Shown here: one piece after another, positions 7,069 through 12,929 of the stretch | How the letters are laid out: each line of letters opens with the position of its first letter | How positions within the stretch are numbered: the stretch's first letter is position 1 | Assembly (NCBI GenBank): GCA_002305445.1 | Contig: DBRA01000028.1 | Coordinates: 1-12,929 of the forward strand | DNA from: Clostridiales bacterium UBA1380 | Lineage (GTDB): Bacteria; Bacillota; Clostridia; Oscillospirales; CAG-272 | Direction of reading: 5' to 3' | DNA length: 12,929 nucleotides | Made by a program: the position numbers and the translations under genes | Notes under the pieces: generated by a model | Database searches by the model: none | Told to the model about the DNA's origin: nothing | The model's input: only the letters and a program-made list of their open reading frames with translations

Positions 7069-7635
7069 TTAGATGAGTTTCGGCTTCCAGATGTAACCCT
7101 TTTCGCGGACGGTGCGGATGCACCCGTCGCCGAAGGCCTCCTCGAACTTTTTTCTTACATAGCAGACATATACGCCGACAATGCCGTCGCTTTCGACGCC
7201 GCCGCTCCACACATCCGAGAGCAGATCCGCGCGCGAAACGGGAGCGCCGCCCGCATCATACAGCTTTTTCGCGAGGGCATACTCAAGCTCCGTAAGCTCT
7301 GCGCGGCGAAGATTGCGGGCGACGGTTCTTGTCTTGTCATCAAAGACGAACGCATCGTCGTTCGAGCCGTTCATCGCGGTTTTTATCAGTGAGACGAAAT
7401 CGTCCGTCAGAAAAGGCCGCTTCAGATCGCACTCGCCGTCAAAGGCAAGCGATATGACCCTGACTCCATCCGGAACACGGCACGGATACCCGGCGTCGCG
7501 GACGGCGACGACCGCACCGTCCGGCACAGCGCCGCCGGGCGCGACGATTTCGGCCGACGCTCCCGCTTCGGCGCACAACCTCACAAGCATCGCGGCGAAC
7601 ACTCTGTCGCCGGATATGATCGCAACCTCCGGCAC
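7069..7635 (-). CDS. OmpR-family winged-helix regulator with a shortened, degenerate receiver domain
   Basis: This 188-residue DNA-binding protein has a clear C-terminal winged helix (about 98-186): LTELEYALAKKLYDAGG, then VSRADLLSDVW, a recognition helix around DGIVGVYVCYVRKKFE, and the wing CIRTVREKGYIWKP. The N-terminal part (1-90) looks like a shrunken receiver. The first strand and helix (VAIISGDRVFAAMLVRL) are recognisable and DAGYP (47-51) may stand for the phosphorylation-site 'DxxxP', but only one acidic residue follows strand 1. The C-terminal 'K-P-F' region reads LKRPF, and about 25-30 residues of the normal fold are missing. Phosphorylation is therefore doubtful and no histidine kinase is nearby. 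The start is GTG: an in-frame TGA sits two codons upstream. The gene has its own promoter (7672-7700) and heads the pyrC operon. Regulation of its neighbours is inferred from position only. Confidence 0.82.
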   Translation of the reverse strand: MPEVAIISGDRVFAAMLVRLCAEAGASAEIVAPGGAVPDGAVVAVRDAGYPCRVPDGVRVISLAFDGECDLKRPFLTDDFVSLIKTAMNGSNDDAFVFDDKTRTVARNLRRAELTELEYALAKKLYDAGGAPVSRADLLSDVWSGGVESDGIVGVYVCYVRKKFEEAFGDGCIRTVREKGYIWKPKLI

Positions 7636-7671
7636 TTCTCAAAGTACTCCGATTATGGCGATATTCACTAT

Positions 7672-7700
7672 ATAATAGCATAAACCGCGCTTAAAATCAA
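7672..7700 (-). promoter_or_regulatory. Sigma-A-type promoter for the regulator-pyrC operon
   Basis: On the minus strand the -35 is TTGATT (7695-7700), the spacer is exactly 17 bases and the -10 is TATTAT (7672-7677), preceded by TGC (extended -10). Transcription should begin near 7665, about 30 bases before the GTG start of the regulator. Confidence 0.75.
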
Positions 7701-7726
7701 CATTATGAATTAAGCCGATGAGACAG

Positions 7727-7756
7727 CCGCAAAATATGAACGCTCCGCAATTGATG
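7727..7756 (+). repeat. Direct repeat CCGCAAnnnATG, candidate operator at the pyrK promoter
   Basis: CCGCAAaatATG starts at 7727 and CCGCAAttgATG starts at 7745, so two 12-base copies sit with an 18-base period. The second copy ends on the -35 hexamer of the pyrK promoter. OmpR-family proteins bind direct repeats, but usually at 10-11-base spacing, so binding by the neighbouring regulator is only a hypothesis. Confidence 0.4.
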
Positions 7757-7779
7757 TTTGATGAAAAATATGCTATAAT
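7751..7779 (+). promoter_or_regulatory. Sigma-A-type promoter for pyrK-pyrD-purB-pyrF
   Basis: TTGATG (-35, 7751-7756), a 17-base spacer and TATAAT (-10, 7774-7779) with an upstream TGC (extended -10) form a near-consensus promoter. The start point should be near 7786, leaving a leader of only about 27 bases. That is too short for a PyrR-type attenuator, so control, if any, is probably at initiation. A perfect dyad, ATAATT-T-AATTAT (7775-7787), covers the -10 and the start point. Confidence 0.85.
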
Positions 7780-7812
7780 TTAATTATTGATATAACAGCA
7801 GACAGAGGTTTC

Positions 7813-8574
7813 ATGACGCAAATGATATGTGAAATCGAATCGAACGAGCGGTTATCGGGCGATATTTTCGATATGCGCGTCGTCTCCGACGCTCTCGCAT
7901 CGGCGAAGCCCGGTCAGATCGCGCATTTTTTATGCGGAGCGAAAGCGCTGCGCCGGCCGCTGTCCGTCGCGGACGCGGCCGACGGAAAAGCGCGTTTTCT
8001 TTATGAAGTTCGCGGCGAAGGCACGCGGTACTTATCTGCCCTGCACGCGGGCGATACGGTCGATGTGCTCGGACCCGTAGGTCAAGGCTTCACGGTCACG
8101 GAGGGGCGCGCGCTGCTCGTCGGCGGCGGGATAGGCGTGTTCCCGCTTTTATCGCTCGCGCGGGCATACGGCGACCGCAGCGCGGCGCTGCTCGGCTTCC
8201 GCTCGGCGGACGCCGTCGTCTGCGACGGCGATTTTGAGCGGTTCTGCGACTCCGTCGCCGTGATAACAGACGACGGCTCGAGCGGCCGGCGCGGATATGT
8301 GTCGGAGCTGCTCGAAGAAGCGCTGACATATGTCGGCGGGCTTGTCGATATAATCCACGTCTGCGGCCCGCGGGCTATGATGGCGTCGTGCGCCACCGTC
8401 GCGGAGCGCTTCGGCGTCCGCTGCGAGGTCAGCATGGAGGAGCGCATGGCGTGCGGCATCGGCGCATGTCTCGGCTGCGCCGTAAAGATGAAGGGTAAAA
8501 GCGGAGTCGAAACGTACAGGCGCGCGTGCGCCGACGGCCCCGTCTTCGACGCCGCCGATATCGACTGGTCCTGA
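7813..8574 (+). CDS. pyrK: Dihydroorotate dehydrogenase B, electron transfer subunit (FAD, 2Fe-2S)
   Basis: PyrK carries electrons from the PyrD FMN to NAD+ in the heterotetrameric class 1B dihydroorotate dehydrogenase of Gram-positive bacteria. The 253 residues show a ferredoxin-reductase-like FAD site RRPLS (47-51), the nucleotide-binding loop VGGGIGVFPLLSLA (103-116), HVCGPRAMM (182-190), and a C-terminal [2Fe-2S] site with Cys214, Cys219 and Cys222 in MACGIGACLGC plus Cys239 in RRACADGPVF. Spacing and order match the family. The start at 7813 has AGAGG (7804-7808) four bases upstream, slightly close; the next ATG (7822) is 13 bases away and less likely. It is the first gene of the plus-strand operon, with pyrD starting 23 bases after its stop, as is usual for these two subunits. 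Confidence 0.96.
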   Translation: MTQMICEIESNERLSGDIFDMRVVSDALASAKPGQIAHFLCGAKALRRPLSVADAADGKARFLYEVRGEGTRYLSALHAGDTVDVLGPVGQGFTVTEGRALLVGGGIGVFPLLSLARAYGDRSAALLGFRSADAVVCDGDFERFCDSVAVITDDGSSGRRGYVSELLEEALTYVGGLVDIIHVCGPRAMMASCATVAERFGVRCEVSMEERMACGIGACLGCAVKMKGKSGVETYRRACADGPVFDAADIDWS

Positions 8575-8597
8575 CAGTACGGTAAAACGAGGTAAAC

Positions 8598-9512
8598 ATG
8601 GCTGATTTGAGAGTGAATTTCTGCGGCACCGAGCTGCGCAACCCCGTCGTGACGCTGTCGGGTACATGCGGAACCGGGAAAGAGTACACGGATTATTATA
8701 AGATCTCGGACATCGGCGCGATATCGGTCAAGGGCATGACGATAGAGCCGCGCGCCGGCAACCCGCCGCCGCGCGTCGCCGAAACTCCGTCCGGCATGCT
8801 GAACTCGATCGGGCTGCAGAACCCGGGGGCGGCGTATTTCATCGAGCGCGACCTGCCGCGGCTCAAGCGCGACGGCGCCGTCGTGATCGCCAACATCGCG
8901 GGCGCGACCGAAGACGACTACGTCCGCGCAGCGGAGCTTTTCGCTCCGACAGACGCCGATTTCATCGAGCTCAACGTGTCGTGCCCGAACATACACGGCG
9001 GCGGTGCGGCGTTCGGCTCCGACTGCGCCGTCATCGAGCGGCTTACGCGCCGCGTGCGCGACGCCTGCCGCAAGCCGGTCATCGTCAAGCTGTCGCCGAA
9101 CGTGACAGACATAGTCGAGATGGCGCGCGCCGCTGAGTCCGGCGGAGCGGACGCGCTGTGCCTTATAAACACGCTCGTCGGTATGAGGATCGACATCAAA
9201 ACGCGCCGGCCGGTTCTGCGCCGGAACGTCGGCGGGCTGTCGGGCCCGGCTATATTACCCGTCGCGGTGCGTATGGTGTGGCAGGTGAAAAGCGCCGTGC
9301 CGCTGCCGGTGATCGGCTGCGGCGGCGTCGCGAGCGCCGAGGACGCGGTCGAGATGATGATGGCCGGGGCGGACGCAGTCGGCGTCGGCACGGCTATGTT
9401 CACGGACCCGTACGCACCATTAAAAATAATAAAAGGGCTGTCCGACTGGTGCGACGCCAACGGCGTAGCGAGGGCTGCGGAGCTGACAGGCACCGTCGAG
9501 CCGTGGCAATAA
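8598..9512 (+). CDS. pyrD: Dihydroorotate dehydrogenase B (NAD+), catalytic subunit
   Basis: This FMN TIM barrel oxidises dihydroorotate to orotate, fourth step of UMP synthesis, in the cytoplasm with PyrK. The 304 residues are the normal class 1B length. Visible sites are LSGTCGTGKEY (20-30), VKGMTIEPRAGNPPPR (44-59), the orotate-contact NSIGLQNPG (69-77), and the catalytic base Cys129 in LNVSCPNIHGGG; cysteine here marks class 1, serine class 2. KLSPNVTDI (164-172), NTLVGM (191-196) and the phosphate-binding VIGCGGVAS (238-246) followed by GADAVGVGTAMF (257-268) complete the barrel. GAGG lies about five bases before the ATG. PyrK immediately upstream supports the 1B assignment over the fumarate-linked 1A form. 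Confidence 0.97.
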   Translation: MADLRVNFCGTELRNPVVTLSGTCGTGKEYTDYYKISDIGAISVKGMTIEPRAGNPPPRVAETPSGMLNSIGLQNPGAAYFIERDLPRLKRDGAVVIANIAGATEDDYVRAAELFAPTDADFIELNVSCPNIHGGGAAFGSDCAVIERLTRRVRDACRKPVIVKLSPNVTDIVEMARAAESGGADALCLINTLVGMRIDIKTRRPVLRRNVGGLSGPAILPVAVRMVWQVKSAVPLPVIGCGGVASAEDAVEMMMAGADAVGVGTAMFTDPYAPLKIIKGLSDWCDANGVARAAELTGTVEPWQ

Positions 9513-9531
9513 TGAAAATTGAACAACCGTG

Positions 9532-9537
9532 AAGGAG
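9532..9537 (+). promoter_or_regulatory. Ribosome binding site that decides the purB start
   Basis: AAGGAG lies six bases before the ATG at 9544. The alternative GTG at 9529 overlaps this site and has none of its own, so translation should begin at 9544. Confidence 0.85.
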
Positions 9538-9543
9538 ATACAC

Positions 9544-10977
9544 ATGACTGAAAAAAGCGGGTATGAATCACCGTTTTCGACGCGCTACGCGTCCGACGAG
9601 ATGCAGTATCTGTTCTCGGCGGACTGCAAGTTCAAGACATGGCGCAAGCTTTGGATAGCTCTCGCGGAAGCGGAGCAGAAGGCCGGCCTCGACATAACCG
9701 ACGAGCAGATCGCCGAGATGAAGGCGCACGCGGACGACATCGATTACGCGGCAGCCGACGCATACGAGGCGAAGCTGCGCCACGACGTCATGGCGCACGT
9801 GTCCGCATGGGGCGACCGGTGCCCGAATGCTAAGCCGATCATCCACCTCGGGGCGACCTCATGCTTTGTCGGCGACAACACCGACATCATCATAATGCGC
9901 GATGCGTTAGGACTCGTGCGCGGCAAGCTGCTCTCCGTCATGCGCAACCTGCGCGACTTCGCGATGCTGTACAAAGACATGCCCGCGCTCGCATACACGC
10001 ACCTGCAGCCCGCGCAGCTGACGACTGTCGGCAAGCGCGCGACGCTGTGGCTGTATGAGCTCTCACTCGACTTTGCCGACCTCGATTATGTGCGCGGCTC
10101 GCTGAAGCTGCTCGGTTCGAAGGGCACGACGGGCACGCAGGCGTCGTTTATGGAGCTGTTCGGCGGCGACGGCGCGAAATGCAGGTTTGTCGAGGACTAT
10201 ATAGCCGAAAAGTTCGGCTTCGAGGGCTGCGTGCCCGTATCGGGGCAGACGTATTCGCGCAAGTTCGACACGCGCGTCGTCAACATGCTCGCGGGCATCG
10301 CGTCGTCCGCGTACAAGTTCGCGAACGACCTGCGGATACTGCAGTCGTTCAAGGAGATGGAGGAGCCGTTCGAAAAGAACCAGATCGGCTCGTCCGCCAT
10401 GCCGTACAAGCGCAACCCGATGCGGTCGGAGCGCATATGCGCGCTCGCGCGTTATGTCCTGTGCGACGCGCTCAACCCGGCGATAACCGCGTCGACGCAG
10501 TGGTTCGAGCGGACGCTCGATGACAGCGCGAACAAGCGCATCTCCGTTGCGGAGGCGTTTCTCGCGGTCGACGCGATACTGAACATCTACATCAACGTGA
10601 CGAGCGGTCTCGTCGTCTACCCGAAGGTGATACGCTCGCGCGTGATGGCGGAGCTGCCCTTCATGGCGACAGAGAACATCATGATGGACGCCGTCAAGCG
10701 CGGAGGCGACCGTCAGGAGCTGCACGAGCGCATCCGCGTCCACTCGATCGCCGCCGGCAAGCGCGTCAAGGAGGACGGCGAGCCGAACGACCTTATCGAG
10801 CGAATCTGCGCCGACCCCGCCTTCGGCGTCACGCGCGAGGAAATCGAGGCGCATCTCGCGCCTGAGAACTACACAGGCCGTTCGGCCGAGCAGGTCGTCG
10901 AGTTCGTCGAGCAGATAGACAGGCTGCTCGCGGAGAACGCCGGCGACGCGGCCGCGGGTGCGGAACTGCGCGTATAA
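9544..10977 (+). CDS. purB: Adenylosuccinate lyase
   Basis: PurB removes fumarate from SAICAR and from adenylosuccinate, acting twice in purine synthesis; it works as a cytoplasmic homotetramer. The 477 residues, counted from the ATG chosen on its ribosome binding site, show the fumarase/aspartase superfamily blocks: RHDVMAH (79-85), LGATSCFVGDN (102-112), YTHLQPAQ with His153 (151-158), and the signature GSSAMPYKRNPMRSER (282-297) with the catalytic serine on its flexible loop. Residues 300-477 are the helical C-terminal domain. The signature and overall length match the metazoan/clostridial type (about 475-485 residues) rather than the shorter Bacillus type. It sits 31 bases after pyrD, so a purine gene is embedded in a pyrimidine operon. 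The last ten residues (GDAAAGAELR) are a variable tail. Confidence 0.97.
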   Translation: MTEKSGYESPFSTRYASDEMQYLFSADCKFKTWRKLWIALAEAEQKAGLDITDEQIAEMKAHADDIDYAAADAYEAKLRHDVMAHVSAWGDRCPNAKPIIHLGATSCFVGDNTDIIIMRDALGLVRGKLLSVMRNLRDFAMLYKDMPALAYTHLQPAQLTTVGKRATLWLYELSLDFADLDYVRGSLKLLGSKGTTGTQASFMELFGGDGAKCRFVEDYIAEKFGFEGCVPVSGQTYSRKFDTRVVNMLAGIASSAYKFANDLRILQSFKEMEEPFEKNQIGSSAMPYKRNPMRSERICALARYVLCDALNPAITASTQWFERTLDDSANKRISVAEAFLAVDAILNIYINVTSGLVVYPKVIRSRVMAELPFMATENIMMDAVKRGGDRQELHERIRVHSIAAGKRVKEDGEPNDLIERICADPAFGVTREEIEAHLAPENYTGRSAEQVVEFVEQIDRLLAENAGDAAAGAELRV

Positions 10978-11071
10978 GCTCGGCCGCGCGGGCGCGGAAA
11001 TGCAAAAGCGCCGAAGGTTTTATCATAAATTGCATCGGCATAAGTTCGATATATAAAGGGAGGACGCAGCA
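10978..11071 (+). other. purB-pyrF spacer with several inverted repeats
   Basis: This 94-base gap is the largest within the plus-strand operon. It contains a compact GC hairpin (CCGCG/CGCGG, 10984-10997) without a T-run, then ATGCAA (11000-11005) facing TTGCAT (11030-11035), and GCCGA (11010-11014) facing TCGGC (11035-11039). The last two pairings cross each other. No tRNA or reading frame is seen. Confidence 0.4.
11056..11063 (+). promoter_or_regulatory. Strong ribosome binding site supporting the GTG start of pyrF
   Basis: AAGGGAGG lies eight bases before the GTG at 11072. No ATG lies at a suitable distance, and the protein begins with the usual MSFQRLAEEIK, so GTG is the start. Confidence 0.8.
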
Positions 11072-11989
11072 GTGTCATTTCAACGGCTGGCAGAGGAGAT
11101 AAAGCGTAAAAACAACCGCACCGTCATGGGGCTCGACCCCGATTTCAAGTTCATACCGCCGTGCATTTACGATAAGCAGCACGCGCTGTACGGCGACACG
11201 CTCGAAGCCGGAGCCGCCGCCGCGCTTGAGTTCTGTCTCGGGCTTATCGACGCCGCCGCCGACCTCGTCGCCGCCGTCAAGCCGCAGTCCGCGTATTTCG
11301 AGCAATACGGAGTTTACGGCATGAGCGCGCTCGCCGCCGTCATCGACGCCGCGAAGAAAGCGGGCCTGTACGTCATACTCGATGCGAAGCGCGGCGACAT
11401 CGGCACGACAAGCGCCGCTTACGCGAGCGCGGCGATAGGACGCACAGCCGTCGGCGGCGCTTCCCTGCCCGTCTTCGGTGCCGACTGCGTCACCGTCAAC
11501 CCGTATCTCGGCAGTGACGGCGTAATGCCGTTCGTCGACGCGGCGAAAAAGTACGGCGGCGCGTGCTTCGCGCTCGTCAAGACGTCGAACAAGTCGTCGG
11601 ACGAGTTCCAGAACCTAAGAGTCGATGGTGGCGAGCCGCTTTATATCCGCGTCGCGCGGATGGTGGAGACATGGGGCGGCGTGCCTGATGGCAGCGGCTA
11701 CACATGCGTCGGCGCAGTCATCGGCGCGACATATCCGCGCGAGCTTGCACAGCTTCGCGGCGTAATGCCGCACACGTTCTTCCTCGTGCCCGGTTACGGC
11801 GCGCAGGGGGGCGGAGCCGCGGACGTCGCGGCGGCGTTTGACAAAAACGGCGGCGGAGCCGTCGTCAACGCGTCGCGGTCGCTGATGTGCGCGTATAAAT
11901 CGGCCGGAGACGAGCGCGGCGACAATTACAAGTCGCACACGCGGGCCGCCGTCACAGCGATGCGCGACGATATAAACTCAGCGCTTTAA
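11072..11989 (+). CDS. pyrF: Orotidine 5'-phosphate decarboxylase, type 2
   Basis: PyrF decarboxylates OMP to UMP, last step of the pathway, as a cytoplasmic barrel dimer. At 305 residues it is the longer 'type 2' form rather than the roughly 230-residue type 1. Visible sites are VMGLDPDF (18-25), VKPQSAYFEQYG (69-80), the catalytic DAKRGDIGTT (104-113) with Lys106 and its paired aspartates, VNPYLGSDG (142-150), LVPGYGAQGG (238-247) and VVNASRS (264-270), which contacts the phosphate. The start codon is GTG with a strong ribosome binding site. It is the last gene of the operon, with a terminator beginning three bases after the stop. The pathway genes pyrE and pyrB are not in this window. Confidence 0.97.
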   Translation: MSFQRLAEEIKRKNNRTVMGLDPDFKFIPPCIYDKQHALYGDTLEAGAAAALEFCLGLIDAAADLVAAVKPQSAYFEQYGVYGMSALAAVIDAAKKAGLYVILDAKRGDIGTTSAAYASAAIGRTAVGGASLPVFGADCVTVNPYLGSDGVMPFVDAAKKYGGACFALVKTSNKSSDEFQNLRVDGGEPLYIRVARMVETWGGVPDGSGYTCVGAVIGATYPRELAQLRGVMPHTFFLVPGYGAQGGGAADVAAAFDKNGGGAVVNASRSLMCAYKSAGDERGDNYKSHTRAAVTAMRDDINSAL

Positions 11990-11992
11990 GAG

Positions 11993-12034
11993 AAAACCGG
12001 CGTTGACGGCTTGCGGCCGTTCGCGCCGGTTTTT
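11993..12034 (+). terminator. Intrinsic terminator of the pyrK-pyrD-purB-pyrF operon
   Basis: A ten-base stem, AAAACCGGCG (11993-12002) against CGCCGGTTTT (12024-12033), encloses a second short pairing (ACGGC/GCCGT) and ends in a run of five T. It starts just after the pyrF stop and isolates the operon from the next gene. Confidence 0.93.
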
Positions 12035-12128
12035 ATTATACGAGAATTTTAAGTAACGTCTCATAGCTGTCTCTCAACCTTTCGGTATTTTTATCCGTCA
12101 TTTAATTGCTACAGTAAAATCCGTACAG

Positions 12129-12137
12129 AAGGAGGAG
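12129..12137 (+). promoter_or_regulatory. Strong ribosome binding site of the right-edge gene
   Basis: AAGGAGGAG lies six bases before the ATG at 12144. The TTG two codons earlier (12138) directly abuts it and is not a credible start. Confidence 0.85.
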
Positions 12138-12143
12138 TTGCAT

Positions 12144-12587
12144 ATGAACCACACAGAGCTGACTGATGAAGCGCTCGTCGCACTGACGCTCGCCGGCGAT
12201 CAGAACGCGTATGAAGACATGTACGCGGATATCGGCACGATGCCCGAATCTCCCGAAAAGAGCTATGCAACAGCGCAGTTGCCTATGCTGGGCAGGCGGT
12301 GGCTGCCGGACGGAAAGAGCGACGAGCGGTTTACACATATGAAGGAAGCCGTGCTCGCGGGCAGGAACGAGGACGTGATAACCACAATCATGAGTATCGA
12401 GTATAATAAACTGTCCGGGGCTGCAAAGATCGAGTACATGCGCGATACTCAGATACCTTTTCTTGAGGAAAACAGCTTTAACAAAGCTCTCGGTTATGTA
12501 CTTTTCTGGCTTGGCCGCGAATACTTAAATGCGGGCGAACCGGCGCAGGGATTCGCCGCGTTCGAGCGCGTGCTGACAGTGCTCTAA
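12144..12587 (+). CDS. Unrecognised protein with sigma-factor-like N-terminus and TPR-like repeat, ended by a probable premature stop
   Basis: I do not recognise a named family. The 147 residues begin with TELTDEALVALTLAGDQNAY (4-23), which resembles the opening helices of ECF sigma factor region 2, but the promoter-melting and recognition parts of a sigma factor do not follow. Residues 24-110 are mixed helical sequence without clear motifs. Residues about 115-147 fit a TPR helix pair: ALGYVLFWLGREYLNAG followed by EPAQGFAAFERVLTVL. The TAA falls exactly before the proline expected at the end of a TPR, and the frame continues open for 114 more codons. The gene follows the pyr operon terminator, so it is a separate unit; it has an excellent ribosome binding site but no convincing promoter. 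It could be a pseudogene, a recoded gene, or a short functional product. Confidence 0.6.
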   Translation: MNHTELTDEALVALTLAGDQNAYEDMYADIGTMPESPEKSYATAQLPMLGRRWLPDGKSDERFTHMKEAVLAGRNEDVITTIMSIEYNKLSGAAKIEYMRDTQIPFLEENSFNKALGYVLFWLGREYLNAGEPAQGFAAFERVLTVL

Positions 12588-12929
12588 CCGTCCGACATCA
12601 ATTATGCAAACGCAAAATCAGCTATTGAGGTTGAAAAGCTGGTCTACGATAAATATAAAGACTTTGAAGTAAACCGGTATTGCGTTTATGCAGTCGGCGA
12701 GGATTACCGCTTTATCGACGGCGGGTTTCGCTTATGGTCACAGCCCGGGCACAGTGAAGGATGGTTCAATTCAGACGAGGCTGGAGCGAGCTACGCCTTC
12801 TATCAGGCATCGCGCTGCGTAAACTTCACGTATATATCGGACTTCAAGCACGACGCCGAAGTGTGCTGCGAAACGACTTACGCCGACGATGAAAAAGTCA
12901 TTATGTCGTATTACTTCGACGGACCACGC
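12588..12929 (+). pseudogene. In-frame continuation of the right-edge gene beyond the TAA (truncated by the window end)
   Basis: The frame of the preceding gene stays open for 114 codons after its TAA, up to the window edge. It begins PSDINYANAKSAIEVEKL, completing the interrupted TPR-like repeat, and continues with tryptophan- and aromatic-rich sequence (FRLWSQPGHSEGWF, then YAFYQASRCVNFTYISDF) of no family I recognise. There is no ATG, GTG or TTG in this frame until codon 92 (12861), so it cannot be an independently started gene. This supports a single gene split by a nonsense mutation or a programmed readthrough. Confidence 0.6.

Noticed and set aside
7640..7669. A nine-codon minus-strand frame GTG...TGA just before the regulator, which reads like another receiver start (NIAIIGVL).
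   Set aside because: It ends in TGA two codons before the regulator GTG, has no ribosome binding site and lies almost wholly at the transcript start. A frameshifted longer N-terminus is possible, but the GTG start already gives a complete first strand.
7801..7815. GAGGTT before the pyrK start, resembling part of a PyrR-binding loop.
   Set aside because: The conserved bases upstream of GAGG in PyrR sites are not present, no anti-terminator/terminator pair fits the short leader, and GAGG is simply the ribosome binding site.
11030..11057. TTGCAT-16-TATAAA just before pyrF, resembling an internal promoter.
   Set aside because: Transcription would start at or after the ribosome binding site of pyrF (11056-11063), leaving the mRNA without it.
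12076..12120. Promoter candidates for the right-edge gene: an ECF-like AAC-17-CGTC (12076-12099) and a -10-like TAAAAT (12115-12120).
   Set aside because: The AAC lacks the GA that normally precedes it in ECF -35 elements. TAAAAT has no -35 partner and would start the mRNA at the ribosome binding site. Both fit chance.

Overview
The window looks like a chromosomal segment of a moderately GC-rich Firmicute, most likely an uncultured clostridium. The evidence is the NAD-dependent dihydroorotate dehydrogenase pair PyrK/PyrD (class 1B), a YitJ-like fusion of homocysteine methyltransferase and methylenetetrahydrofolate reductase, the metazoan/clostridial type of adenylosuccinate lyase, strong purine-rich ribosome binding sites and tightly overlapping genes. 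I see no transposase, integrase, phage gene, CRISPR array, rRNA or tRNA.

Layout. Positions 1-2042 (minus strand) hold an ABC exporter of the gliding-motility (Gld) type: ATPase, six-helix permease, and the first 53 codons of a membrane-anchored Gldg-like protein that runs off the left edge. A 348-base gap (2043-2390) separates it from a second minus-strand unit. That unit reads, in transcription order from 7665 leftwards: a small winged-helix regulator with a shrunken receiver domain, dihydroorotase (pyrC), a homocysteine methyltransferase/MTHFR fusion, a methyltetrahydrofolate-binding methyltransferase, and pgeF. On the plus strand, starting from a near-consensus promoter at 7751-7779, lie pyrK, pyrD, purB and pyrF, closed by a strong intrinsic terminator at 11993-12034. 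The right end (12144-12929) is a separate gene of unknown function, interrupted by an in-frame TAA inside a TPR-like repeat.

How it fits together. Four pyrimidine genes (pyrC, pyrK, pyrD, pyrF) and one purine gene (purB) flank a 177-base divergent regulatory region, with a regulator gene as the first gene of one arm. The pyrC arm also carries one-carbon/methionine genes: MTHFR makes methyl-tetrahydrofolate, the pterin-binding protein can hand the methyl group to a corrinoid, and the homocysteine domain makes methionine. This resembles methionine synthase (MetH) split into pieces, with its cobalamin-binding and reactivation modules absent from the window. The most notable points are this split MetH, the degenerate orphan regulator at the divergent pyr promoter with candidate operator repeats, and the chimeric, stop-interrupted gene at the right edge.
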